Shown here piece by piece: positions 35,779-44,344 of a DNA stretch of 48,788 bases. Origin of the DNA: Chitinophagales bacterium (GTDB lineage Bacteria > Bacteroidota > Bacteroidia > Chitinophagales > JADIYW01); contig JAMLHJ010000016.1 of the NCBI GenBank assembly GCA_023957245.1, forward strand, positions 1-48,788, given 5' to 3'. The notes beneath the pieces were generated by a model. The model searched no databases, had not been told where the DNA came from, and worked only from the letters and a program-made list of their open reading frames with translations. The position numbers were made by a program, and so were the translations under genes. Positions within the stretch are counted from its first letter, which is position 1. Each line of letters starts with the position of its first letter.

Positions 35779-36102
35779 ATGAAGAATACCTATGCTTTAT
35801 TATTATCCTTAGTGATAGGTTGGAGCACTTTGGGCTTTATATCTGGCCATATCTGGATAGCATATTTGGCTGTAGCGGTCGGTTTTATCGGTATTATTTC
35901 TGAATCATTCGCTAAAAAATTTTTATTCTATATCCATCTTATTCTTCAATTTGTCTTTCAGATTCTTCAAAAAGCCATCTTGACTATTTTATATTATACA
36001 GTTTTTACCTTTGTGGCATTTGTCAATAAAAACAAAAACCATCACAATAATTGGTTGGATGTCAAAGAGAAAGGAAATAAGCAGCTAGAAAGACTTTGGT
36101 AA
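35779..36102 (+). CDS. SxtJ-like membrane protein
   Basis: I start it at ATG 35779 (107 residues), 10 bases after the DUF5989 stop, with GGGAGA just ahead as a possible ribosome site. The open frame extends further upstream only inside the previous gene. Two hydrophobic hairpins (about 5-42 and 46-80) precede a basic tail ending in NWLDVKEKGNKQLERLW. Size, position and the WL..KEK....ER.W ending fit the SxtJ family associated with carbamoyltransferases. No biochemical role is known. Its stop overlaps the next start by one base. Confidence 0.78.
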   Translation: MKNTYALLLSLVIGWSTLGFISGHIWIAYLAVAVGFIGIISESFAKKFLFYIHLILQFVFQILQKAILTILYYTVFTFVAFVNKNKNHHNNWLDVKEKGNKQLERLW

Positions 36103-37187
36103 TGATTCCATTTGTAGATTTAAAACATATACATCAACCTTTGCTCCAAGCTTTTCAAAAGGTACAAGATTCATGCATTTCCCAATCTGATTTTGTTACT
36201 GGAAAAATGGTTTCAAAATTTGAAGAAGAATTTGCGGCTTATTGCCAAACAGAATACTGTATAGGTGTCAGTAGTGGGACTGCAGCATTATTTTTAGCAT
36301 TGAAAGCAATAGGAATCGGTCAGGGTGATGAAGTCATTGTTCCTTCTCACACTTTTGTTGCTACAGCAATGGCAGTCAGCCAATGTGGTGCAACTCCTAT
36401 ATTTACAGATGTAGATGCCGATACATGGAATATTTCATGGCAGCAAATACAACCTAAAATCTCTTCTAATACCAAAGCTATTATCGCTGTTCACATATAC
36501 GGAAACCCAGTAAATATGGATGATATATGTACAAAAGCACATCAATTAAACATTGTTGTTATTGAAGATGCTGCACAAGCTCATGGCGCATTGTACAAAA
36601 ACAGAAAGATAGGCTCTTTAGCTGATATGGCATGTTTTAGTTTTTATCCAAGTAAAAATCTTGGAGCATTAGGAGAAGGTGGAGCCGTTACCACACAAAA
36701 TCAACAGTGGGCAGAGAAAATTTACCAATTGAGAGATTATGGTCGAAGTGATAAATATAAACATGAGTTTGTTGGTTATAATCTAAGGTTGCAAGGAATA
36801 CAAGCTGGTTTCCTTTCTGTAAAATTGCCCTACTTAGACCAATGGAATGAGGAAAGAAGGTCAACTATGCATATTTACAAAAATCTATTAAAAGATACAA
36901 CGTATCAATTTCAATCTATTGAAAGCGAATGCCATTCTGTCTATCATTTGGGAGTGATACAATGTGAGAATAGGCAAAAGACCATTGAAAGATTTACTGC
37001 CAACGAAATAGGTTATGGCATTCATTATCCTATCCCCTGCCATCTTCAACCTGCTTATCTACAAAATAATTCTTCATCAATTCCTATCTCAGAAAACTTG
37101 GCAAATACTGCCATCTCTCTTCCTCTATATGTCGGCATGAAAGAAAATGATATAAAAAAGGTGTGTAGCGTATTGCAAGAAATTTAA
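36102..37187 (+). CDS. DegT/DnrJ/EryC1/StrS-family sugar aminotransferase
   Basis: The start is the ATG at 36102 in a TAATG overlap with the SxtJ-like stop, giving 361 residues. It is a PLP aminotransferase. Cofactor-pocket segments are SSGTAALFLALKA and EDAAQAHGA, and the Schiff-base lysine lies in SFYPSKNLGALGEGG. Relatives transfer an amino group to keto sugars for deoxyamino-sugar or O-antigen synthesis. Being coupled to the carbamoyltransferase set, it may make the amino sugar that is carbamoylated or that joins the same glycan; this is an inference. Confidence 0.92.
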   Translation: MIPFVDLKHIHQPLLQAFQKVQDSCISQSDFVTGKMVSKFEEEFAAYCQTEYCIGVSSGTAALFLALKAIGIGQGDEVIVPSHTFVATAMAVSQCGATPIFTDVDADTWNISWQQIQPKISSNTKAIIAVHIYGNPVNMDDICTKAHQLNIVVIEDAAQAHGALYKNRKIGSLADMACFSFYPSKNLGALGEGGAVTTQNQQWAEKIYQLRDYGRSDKYKHEFVGYNLRLQGIQAGFLSVKLPYLDQWNEERRSTMHIYKNLLKDTTYQFQSIESECHSVYHLGVIQCENRQKTIERFTANEIGYGIHYPIPCHLQPAYLQNNSSSIPISENLANTAISLPLYVGMKENDIKKVCSVLQEI

Positions 37188-37205
37188 ATAACTGAGTCTA
37201 TTGGC

Positions 37206-37253
37206 TAAAAACAAAAGCACCTTTACCTTTTATAAAATTGGCAAAAGTGCTTT
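37206..37253 (-). terminator. terminator of lpdA
   Basis: On the minus strand AAAGCACTTTTGCC (37253-37240) pairs with GGTAAAGGTGCTTT (37227-37214) using two G-T wobbles, with a 12-base loop. TGTTTTT follows. It lies between the convergent aminotransferase and lpdA genes. Confidence 0.7.
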
Positions 37254-37274
37254 AAAAAAATATCAAAAAATCTT

Positions 37275-38678
37275 TTAACTGTGTATTGAACGGTTATCTG
37301 TTGCTGCCAAACAAGCTTCTTTGATAGCTTCTGAATAAGTCGGATGGGCATGGCTCATACGTGCAATATCTTCAGCACTAGCTCTATATTCCATAGCTAC
37401 AACCCCTTCTGCTATCAAGTCCGCAGCTCTAGCTCCAATAATATGTACTCCCAAAATCTCATCTGTAGATTTATCGGCAATCACCTTGACCAGTCCATCA
37501 ATATCTCCACTAGCTCTAGATCTTCCCAATGCTCTAAATGGAAAAGAACCTGATTTATATTCACGTCCAGCATCCTTTAATTCTCTTTCTGTATATCCAA
37601 CTCCAGCAACTTCTGGCCATGTATAGACAACTCCCGGGATTAACTTATAATGAATATGAGGTTTCTGTCCTGCTATAGTTTCTGCAACAAATACACCTTC
37701 TTCCTCTGCTTTGTGTGCAAGCATAGCACCTTTAATAACATCACCGATTGCATAGACACCTTTTACAGAAGTCTCTAAATGTTCATTGACTGGAATTTGA
37801 CCTAATTTATTGACTTCTATTCCTATTTTATCCAATCCTAATCCTTCTGTATAAGGTTTTCTTCCAACAGCAACTAAGCAGTAATCTGCTTCAAAAGATA
37901 TTTCTTCATCTTTCTTATTGAGCGCTTTGACAACTACCTTATTTTTATCAGCTTTCACTTCAGATACTTTATGGCTCAAATTAAATTTAATACCTTGTTT
38001 CTTCAATACACGCTGTAATTCTTTACTCAAATCATCATCCATTCCTGGAATAATTCTATCTAAATACTCGATGACAGTTACTTCTGTACCCAATCTCGAA
38101 TAGACCGAACCTAATTCCAAGCCAATAACCCCACCACCAATTACAATTAAACTTTTAGGTTGTTCTTTTAAACTTAAAGCTTCTGTTGAAGTAATAATTC
38201 GTTTCTTATCTATTTTAATAAAAGGTAAACTAGAAGGTTTAGAACCAGTTGCTATAATAATATTATCACCTTGAATAGAGATTTTCTCACCTGATGAAAG
38301 CGCAATCTGAAGTGTATTGCTATTCTCAAAAGATGCTACACCTTGATAAGCAGTTATTTTATTTTTTTTCATTAAAAACTCAATACCAGTAGTATTTGCT
38401 TTTACAACTTCGCCTTTTCTTTCAATCATTCTGGAAAAATCAAATTTCACATCGCCCACAATAATTCCATGGTCTGCAACACTTTTTGTGATATTATAAT
38501 AATGCTCAGAAGAATCCAATAATGCCTTAGATGGAATACAGCCAACATTCAAACAAGTACCACCCATAGTTGAATATTTTTCTATTATCGCAGTCTTTTT
38601 TCCCAACTGAGCAGCACGAATTGCAGCGACATATCCACCAGGGCCACTACCTATTACAATGACATCAAATTTTTCCAT
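37275..38678 (-). CDS. lpdA: dihydrolipoyl dehydrogenase
   Basis: The 467 residues have an FAD-binding N terminus (VIGSGPGGYVAA) and the redox-active pair Cys42 and Cys47 in GGTCLNVGCIPSK. The NAD site is IGGGVIGLELGSVYSRLG, and the C-terminal interface carries the His-Glu dyad in HAHPTYSEAIKEA. It is the E3 component of 2-oxoacid dehydrogenase or glycine cleavage complexes. No E1 or E2 gene is nearby. A TAACTTTG element (38712-38719, minus) sits 34 bases upstream. Confidence 0.96.
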   Translation of the reverse strand: MEKFDVIVIGSGPGGYVAAIRAAQLGKKTAIIEKYSTMGGTCLNVGCIPSKALLDSSEHYYNITKSVADHGIIVGDVKFDFSRMIERKGEVVKANTTGIEFLMKKNKITAYQGVASFENSNTLQIALSSGEKISIQGDNIIIATGSKPSSLPFIKIDKKRIITSTEALSLKEQPKSLIVIGGGVIGLELGSVYSRLGTEVTVIEYLDRIIPGMDDDLSKELQRVLKKQGIKFNLSHKVSEVKADKNKVVVKALNKKDEEISFEADYCLVAVGRKPYTEGLGLDKIGIEVNKLGQIPVNEHLETSVKGVYAIGDVIKGAMLAHKAEEEGVFVAETIAGQKPHIHYKLIPGVVYTWPEVAGVGYTERELKDAGREYKSGSFPFRALGRSRASGDIDGLVKVIADKSTDEILGVHIIGARAADLIAEGVVAMEYRASAEDIARMSHAHPTYSEAIKEACLAATDNRSIHS

Positions 38679-38711
38679 AAATATGTTTTATATTATTCAT
38701 CAAATATTCTT

Positions 38712-38719
38712 CAAAGTTA
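38712..38719 (-). promoter_or_regulatory. -7 promoter element of lpdA
   Basis: Minus-strand TAACTTTG fits TAnnTTTG, 34 bases ahead of the lpdA start. No good -33 element is seen at the usual spacing. Confidence 0.45.
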
Positions 38720-38802
38720 GACAGATAGAATGAAAATATGTTCAATGTTGGATACAATTTATATCTACACCTCTATACTAAACCTTATATTTCTTCACTA
38801 TC

Positions 38803-38836
38803 ACAAAAAAATGGCTACTCTTGAGAATAGCCATTT
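38803..38836 (-). terminator. terminator after the acyl-CoA-binding protein gene
   Basis: AAAATGGCTA (38807-38816) pairs with TAGCCATTTT (38827-38836) around a 10-base loop. On the minus strand the run TTTTTTTG follows the GGCTA/TAGCC core. It lies 24 bases after the stop. Confidence 0.8.
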
Positions 38837-38859
38837 TAAACGAGAATTGTCATACTAGA

Positions 38860-39117
38860 TTATACACCCAACAATTTATTCACTAAGTCAATATATTGTT
38901 GCATTGCGCCATCAGAAGAAGTACCCTTCAATTCAGACCAAGTTTTCCATTTGAATTGTTCTTTAATATCAAACATACCTGGTTTTTTGGTATTATTATC
39001 TCCTTCTGTAGCTTGTTTAAACAACGCATACAATTGTAATAAATCTTCATTAGAAGGGCGAGTAGTCAATGTTCTGACTCTTACTTGTGCATCAGCAAAT
39101 TGTTCTTTTAAACTCAT
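38860..39117 (-). CDS. acyl-CoA-binding protein
   Basis: The 85 residues fit the four-helix ACBP family almost exactly in length. Signature positions are LLQLYALFKQATEGD, followed by KPGMFDIKEQFKWKTW and a final helix AMQQYIDLVNKLL. It binds long-chain acyl-CoA esters in the cytoplasm. The gene diverges from a glycosyltransferase gene with only 37 bases between the chosen starts, and is closed by its own terminator. Confidence 0.94.
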   Translation of the reverse strand: MSLKEQFADAQVRVRTLTTRPSNEDLLQLYALFKQATEGDNNTKKPGMFDIKEQFKWKTWSELKGTSSDGAMQQYIDLVNKLLGV

Positions 39118-39154
39118 AAGTGGTTTTTTAAAGCTTTTGTATTAAATTGTGTCT

Positions 39155-40750
39155 ATGAAGATACGAAATCAGTCTATATTAATAACTATATCTGCATTAG
39201 CTTGCTTATCTTATTTTTACATTACTCCAGGTTATTTACATCCCGCTGAAGATGCTTCCATATTATTTAATTATGCTCAAAACTTCAAAGAGACTGGAGT
39301 GATTAGTTATTATCCTGGCGGACCAGCAGTAGATGGAAGTACTGACTTCTTATATCTATTGCTAATTTCTTTAGTGATGAATTTTATTCATGATGCTTAT
39401 TCTGCTGCATTGTTAGTTTCTGGTATATCTACAATGCTGATGTTATTCTTCATCTTTAAACTATTAGATACTAAATCTAAAGGACTACAATATATCACAC
39501 TCTTTCTCATTCTCTTCTCTCAACAGATTTGGGCTGCAATCTTAGGTTATGGTACTTTCTTTTTTGCGATGATGATTTGTTGGGTGATATTATCGTACTG
39601 GAAAGGCAATATCACAACTCTCAGCTGGGTTTCCGCACTTGCCGTAATAAGTCGTCCTGACGCTTTAGTAACAGTGCTTCCATTATTGCTACATAAAATA
39701 TATTCTGAACAAGAAAAACCGTTAAAAAATATTTCAAAAACTTTTTTATTCTTTGGACTCCCACTGCTTCTGTACGGTGCTTTTAGATGGTGGTATTTTG
39801 GTAAAATATTACCTCTTTCTTTTGATGTCAATACTGCTGGAAATGATAAAGTATGGGGATTATTTCCTATTCACTCCATCTATCATGTCAGAGAATATGC
39901 GATATATTATATTTCCCCAGGATTGATTGGGTTATTATTGTACATTATCAAATCAAAATTCAAAATAAAATCTAAGTATTATATCCTAATCCTATCCACA
40001 ATTATCTTACCCATGCTTGCCTATCTCGCTATTCGTGAGAATTTGGATTTTTCTAGAAGATATTTTATTGTTCCCTATATAGGTTTGGTGATAGTTTCAG
40101 CTTTATTTATAAGAAATTACAAGAGTATTACATTATCCTTTTTTAGTATTTTACTACTGATTAGAATAGTGATGATTTCTATGGAACAAGGCTCAAAAAG
40201 TCTTGCTCATTATTATAATAATATTTACAACTTAGCTCAAGAATTATCAAAATATCCAGAAGTAAAATTGGCGACTTCAGAAGCTGGTATCATTACATGG
40301 AAAAGTCGTCTTGCGACTATGGATATATGGGGGCTTAATACGCCTGAATTGACCAATAGATTGATAAACAAACAAGATCTTAAAGATTGGAATCCTGATT
40401 TAATATATATTCATGCTGCTGAAATCGACTATGTATATGTACCTGATGACTCGTTGAAAACAGTAAAAAATTGGCTCAATATGACTCACGTTGTTGTCAA
40501 TGAAATAGTTGAACAAGATTATAGTACATTTTTAGTCCCTTTTGATTTTAGAGCATATAGAGATGACCATTTTGAAAATGTCGGCTTATTGAAATCTTTA
40601 TTGAAATTTATTTCCGAAAAAAGGAATATCAAGCGACAACCTATATATAGAAATGAACTATTTGCTATTCATCTCAACTCTCCTTATAGAGCTGAATTGA
40701 AACAACTTATAGAAAAATTTGGTGGCAAACAGATTTATATTAAAAAGTAA
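39155..40750 (+). CDS. GT-C-fold membrane glycosyltransferase
   Basis: The ATG at 39155 gives 531 residues; a GTG two codons earlier is possible. About ten membrane segments lie between residues 6 and 350, and a soluble C-terminal part (about 350-531) follows. The first loop reads EDASILFNYAQNF and then GGPAVDGSTDFLY. A SRPDAL segment follows later. This resembles the DDAYISFRYA / EGYTNPLW / RPEG pattern of arabinofuranosyltransferase-type (AftB-like) and related GT-C enzymes using polyprenyl-phosphate sugars. Donor and acceptor are unknown. Confidence 0.68.
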   Translation: MKIRNQSILITISALACLSYFYITPGYLHPAEDASILFNYAQNFKETGVISYYPGGPAVDGSTDFLYLLLISLVMNFIHDAYSAALLVSGISTMLMLFFIFKLLDTKSKGLQYITLFLILFSQQIWAAILGYGTFFFAMMICWVILSYWKGNITTLSWVSALAVISRPDALVTVLPLLLHKIYSEQEKPLKNISKTFLFFGLPLLLYGAFRWWYFGKILPLSFDVNTAGNDKVWGLFPIHSIYHVREYAIYYISPGLIGLLLYIIKSKFKIKSKYYILILSTIILPMLAYLAIRENLDFSRRYFIVPYIGLVIVSALFIRNYKSITLSFFSILLLIRIVMISMEQGSKSLAHYYNNIYNLAQELSKYPEVKLATSEAGIITWKSRLATMDIWGLNTPELTNRLINKQDLKDWNPDLIYIHAAEIDYVYVPDDSLKTVKNWLNMTHVVVNEIVEQDYSTFLVPFDFRAYRDDHFENVGLLKSLLKFISEKRNIKRQPIYRNELFAIHLNSPYRAELKQLIEKFGGKQIYIKK

Positions 40751-40816
40751 GTTTTCCTTATAATATTTTTTAATATAACTTCTATTCTTTACCTTTTTAG
40801 AATGAAGTAGAAAATT

Positions 40817-41401
40817 ATGGGCAAAAATTTGTCGGCAGACTTATCAGATCAAGATTTAATTCTTTCCTATCAACAAAATGGGAACAACCAATCTATGGCT
40901 GTTTTATACAAAAGATATGTTAGCCTAGTATTTGGTCTTTGCTATAAATACTACAAAAACATACATGAATCTGAAGATGCTACCAGTCAAATATTTCAGC
41001 TCATTATGGATAAGTTGAAAGACAACTCAGTAGTGTACTTTAAATCTTGGCTTTATGTCGTCAGCAAAAATTATATTTTAAATGATATCCGAAAAAGCAA
41101 AGCTCTCCAATTTCAATATGTTGAAGAATTTTCTGAAAATTTTATGGAAAATGACTTTGATTTGCATCTCAATAATACAGAAAACGGAGTTGATTCGGAT
41201 AGTTTATTAAAGTTAGGTTTAGAGAGTCTTAAAGAAGCTCAACAAGTATGTTTAGAGCTGTTTTATATACAAAGCAAAAGTTACGTTCAGATTGCCGAGA
41301 TGACAGATTTTGATATTAAACAAGTCAAGAGTCATATCCAAAATGGGAAAAGAAATTTGAAAATTTTTCTGGAATCAAAAGGTTATCAATATGAACAATA
41401 A
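40817..41401 (+). CDS. ECF-type RNA polymerase sigma factor
   Basis: The 194 residues carry sigma region 2 (about 15-90; LYKRYVSLVFGLCYKYYKN and SEDATSQIFQLIMDKL, then FKSWLYVVSKNYILNDIRK) and region 4 (about 135-185; SYVQIAEMTDFDIKQVKSHI). There is no region 3, as expected for an ECF factor. It overlaps the next gene by 11 bases. This tight coupling implies that the downstream membrane protein controls it. Confidence 0.93.
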   Translation: MGKNLSADLSDQDLILSYQQNGNNQSMAVLYKRYVSLVFGLCYKYYKNIHESEDATSQIFQLIMDKLKDNSVVYFKSWLYVVSKNYILNDIRKSKALQFQYVEEFSENFMENDFDLHLNNTENGVDSDSLLKLGLESLKEAQQVCLELFYIQSKSYVQIAEMTDFDIKQVKSHIQNGKRNLKIFLESKGYQYEQ

Positions 41402-42125
41402 TAATAGAAATAAATTAAAAGAAGATTTTTTATCCAATTCTACTCATTCAGAATTTGAACAAGAATCTTTAGAAGGTTGGAATGAAATTGGCTTAGAAAA
41501 TTGGGATAATATTCATCAAAGATTGGACAATCTAATTGATAATCAAGCTCAAGCTCTACCTAAAATTGAAAGAAAGCCCACAATTAGTATTTGGAAGAAA
41601 ATATATAAGCCCTTGAGTATTGCTGCTATATTTCTGTTGGCATTGGGAATAGGCATTCGAATGTTATATGACAAGACTGAAACCAATGTTACTTTGTTCA
41701 ATGAATATTATCAAGCATTAGATGCTCCAGAAGATAATTTTAGAGGTGAGGAAAAAACTCAGGATGTAGAAAGTAAAGCAAGACAAGCTTCTGACGCTTA
41801 TGATGAATTGGAATATAAAAAGTCTATTATGTTCTATTCAGAATTGCTCGCTGAGTCTCCCAACAATTCTAAATATACCTTATTTCTAGGCCTTTCATTA
41901 ATGAACGTAGGAGAATATGACAAGGCAATTTTATTATACAATAACCATCACCCTGACAATTCTTCTTATGACGAAGATATTCAATGGTATCTGGCTTTAG
42001 CTCATTTACGAAAAGGTGAAATACAAACGTCTAAAGCTATTCTTGAAAATATTGCTAATACAAAGAATAATTATTACGCTTCTACTGCAAATGATTTATA
42101 CAGTAAGTTATCTCAATTGAAATAA
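41391..42125 (+). CDS. membrane TPR protein, probable anti-sigma partner
   Basis: The 244 residues are bitopic. A cytoplasmic N-terminal part (1-68) contains a LENWDNIHQRLDNLID helix like those of Bacteroidota anti-sigma proteins. A single membrane helix spans about 73-90, and an outer part (about 120-240) contains two to three TPR-like helix pairs (SKYTLFLGLSLMNVGEYDKA, IQWYLALAHLRKGEIQ). No zinc-binding anti-sigma motif is present. Overlap with the sigma gene supports a regulatory pair that senses a periplasmic partner through TPRs; this is inferred, not shown. Confidence 0.7.
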   Translation: MNNNNRNKLKEDFLSNSTHSEFEQESLEGWNEIGLENWDNIHQRLDNLIDNQAQALPKIERKPTISIWKKIYKPLSIAAIFLLALGIGIRMLYDKTETNVTLFNEYYQALDAPEDNFRGEEKTQDVESKARQASDAYDELEYKKSIMFYSELLAESPNNSKYTLFLGLSLMNVGEYDKAILLYNNHHPDNSSYDEDIQWYLALAHLRKGEIQTSKAILENIANTKNNYYASTANDLYSKLSQLK

Positions 42126-42143
42126 ACTAAGGCTAATCTTACT

Positions 42144-42605
42144 TTATTTGACATTCAATAAATCTAAAATCTGTTGAGCGCTATTCTTGGTATCTACCTT
42201 TTGGATGACATGTGTAATAACCCCTTCTTCATTGGCAATAAAAGTAGTTCTATTAATCCCTTCATATTCTCGTCCCATATATTTTTTAAGTCCCCAAACA
42301 CCAAATGCATTTGAAAGTTTCTTTTCTGTATCTGCAAGTAATGTGAATGGCAAACTATATTTATCTATAAATTTTGTATGCCTAATTACATCATCTGCAC
42401 TAATACCGATTACTTTAAATCCCGCTTTATTTAATTCAGAATAATTATCTCTGAAATTACATGCCTCAGCAGTACATCCTGGGGTATCATCTTTGGGGTA
42501 AAAATAAATGATTAGCTTTTCGCCTTTCAATTTTGACAAATTGACAATTTCTTGATTTTGATTGACTACATCAATATCTGGCAACGTACTTCCAATTTTC
42601 ATCAT
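42144..42605 (-). CDS. bcp: thiol peroxidase Bcp/PrxQ-type peroxiredoxin
   Basis: The 153 residues are a 1-domain peroxiredoxin with FYPKDDTPGCTAEACNFRD. Cys44 is the peroxidatic residue and Cys49 the resolving residue, spaced as in E. coli Bcp. A later RTTFIANEEGVI segment also fits the family. It reduces peroxides with thioredoxin. The gene begins 2 bases after the M23 peptidase stop, at the end of a four-gene run. ATG codons one and two are adjacent, so the start could be one residue later. Confidence 0.95.
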   Translation of the reverse strand: MMKIGSTLPDIDVVNQNQEIVNLSKLKGEKLIIYFYPKDDTPGCTAEACNFRDNYSELNKAGFKVIGISADDVIRHTKFIDKYSLPFTLLADTEKKLSNAFGVWGLKKYMGREYEGINRTTFIANEEGVITHVIQKVDTKNSAQQILDLLNVK

Positions 42606-42607
42606 TA

Positions 42608-44344
42608 TTATAATTTTTTAAACTTAACATTTAATTCTGAGGTATTGTTTTTCATATCATTCACTATCAATTTCAAATGATGTTCTCCTTTACTTAATTC
42701 ATCAAAATGATATGTCAGTAAATCATTTTTTGCATCATACTCAAACACCACCCATTTCCCATCTATATAACCATTGTATGAAGAAATACCACTCATATCA
42801 TCAGTTATCCTAGCATTAACTTTAGTTCCTGAAAATATTTTCTTTGTTGAATGGAAATTCAATAATTCAATCTTAGGAGCTTTAGTATCTACATCTAAAT
42901 ATACAATACTAGGTTCAGAAACTTGAACACTTACTTGATATTGACTTACTTGAGCAGGGAAGTACTTCTTTTGATTTTTAGTATTTATACCTACACCTAC
43001 TACCTTATTCATAAGGCTATCAGGGATAGACCATTCTATAAAATTCAAAAAGACATCTCTATGAAATGGAAACACTTGTTGGCTATATAAATTATATTTT
43101 TTACTATAAGTTCCTTTTTCTGTCTGAATTTGCATATCAGGTATTATATCATAAAAAGAGGATTTACCCCAAAAAAGAATTGCCCCATCTAAATATTTCT
43201 TACCAGCCATCAATTGCTTTGACAAATATTCCTTAGATGTATTTATAGGGCTAGTCCCTTTTATTCTCACTTCAACACTAGACACATTTCCGTGAAAATC
43301 AATTAATTGTATTTTAATATTTCTAACCTCATTCTCTTGAATCAATAACCTTCCATCTGAAGGCGAGTGGATATAAGGTGGTTTTTCCTCATTACCAGGC
43401 AATTGAGTCGTTAAATAAAAATCTCTACCTAGTTGAATCTTATCACAGTAATCAATCATAGCATGAGTATATTTAGTCAAGCCAAAATCAATAAATTCAA
43501 GATTTCTATAAAATACAAGTTGACTATCTACCCACATTTTAACTATAGGAATGCCATTCTTATTGTTAGGAGTCAAATTTTGTTGGTCAAAAGCTCTAAC
43601 AGAAAATACAAAATAACCAGCAGGTACTGTTACTTCATCTGCAATCCATTGCCCTGTCTTTACCTTTCTCAAATTGACAAACTCACCTTTGGAATCATAA
43701 AAGCTATTTTGAATAGGATAAACTTTTAACTGAAAAATTTCAGGAGCTAAATCATCTTTGACCTGAAGACCGAAAGCCATGGGATTCAAAGCCAACTCAC
43801 TTACCGTTTCTCTGACTTCAAAGTGCAAATGTGGACCGCCACTACTTCCTGTATTTCCAGAATAGGCAACTTGTTCACCTCTTTGGAAGTAAAATATTTT
43901 ATGCTCTAATAAAGTATCTATTTCGAAAGATTGTTTCTCGTATTGAACCTTTTTCACCCATTGAGCAATAGGACCAACAAAGCTATTCAAATGAGCATAT
44001 ACTGTCGTTAAACCATTAGGATGGTCAATATACAAAGCATTGCCATATCCCTTTGAACTGACTTTTATACGTGACACATAACCTTCCTCCGCACTGAAAA
44101 CTTTTTTACCAATTTGGCCATTAGTTTTCAAGTCCAAGCCTGAATGATAATGATTGAGACGAGGTTCGCCAAAAGTACCATTGACATAAAGTTCTCCTTC
44201 TAAAGGAGGAAAAAGTAAAATCTTTTTAGGATTTATCTGTGCATGCAAACTTTGAACATGCCCATTATACCCCAATAAAAAAAGTAGGACAAGTGTAAAT
44301 TTCCACCTAAAAATTTGGAGACATTGTACATTCAGGTTGGTCAT
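42608..44344 (-). CDS. M23-family peptidoglycan endopeptidase-like protein
   Basis: The protein has 578 residues. A signal peptide occupies about 1-36 (hydrophobic core FTLVLLFLLGY). An M23/LytM domain follows (about 50-195), with zinc ligands in NHYHSGLDLK and GPHLHFEVRE and the conserved YAHLNSF. A long C-terminal part (about 200-578) of beta-rich Ig-like modules has no further motif I know. It is presumably periplasmic, cutting or sensing peptidoglycan cross-links. Its start lies 38 bases inside the LOG gene, so translation is coupled. Confidence 0.88.
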   Translation of the reverse strand: MTNLNVQCLQIFRWKFTLVLLFLLGYNGHVQSLHAQINPKKILLFPPLEGELYVNGTFGEPRLNHYHSGLDLKTNGQIGKKVFSAEEGYVSRIKVSSKGYGNALYIDHPNGLTTVYAHLNSFVGPIAQWVKKVQYEKQSFEIDTLLEHKIFYFQRGEQVAYSGNTGSSGGPHLHFEVRETVSELALNPMAFGLQVKDDLAPEIFQLKVYPIQNSFYDSKGEFVNLRKVKTGQWIADEVTVPAGYFVFSVRAFDQQNLTPNNKNGIPIVKMWVDSQLVFYRNLEFIDFGLTKYTHAMIDYCDKIQLGRDFYLTTQLPGNEEKPPYIHSPSDGRLLIQENEVRNIKIQLIDFHGNVSSVEVRIKGTSPINTSKEYLSKQLMAGKKYLDGAILFWGKSSFYDIIPDMQIQTEKGTYSKKYNLYSQQVFPFHRDVFLNFIEWSIPDSLMNKVVGVGINTKNQKKYFPAQVSQYQVSVQVSEPSIVYLDVDTKAPKIELLNFHSTKKIFSGTKVNARITDDMSGISSYNGYIDGKWVVFEYDAKNDLLTYHFDELSKGEHHLKLIVNDMKNNTSELNVKFKKL

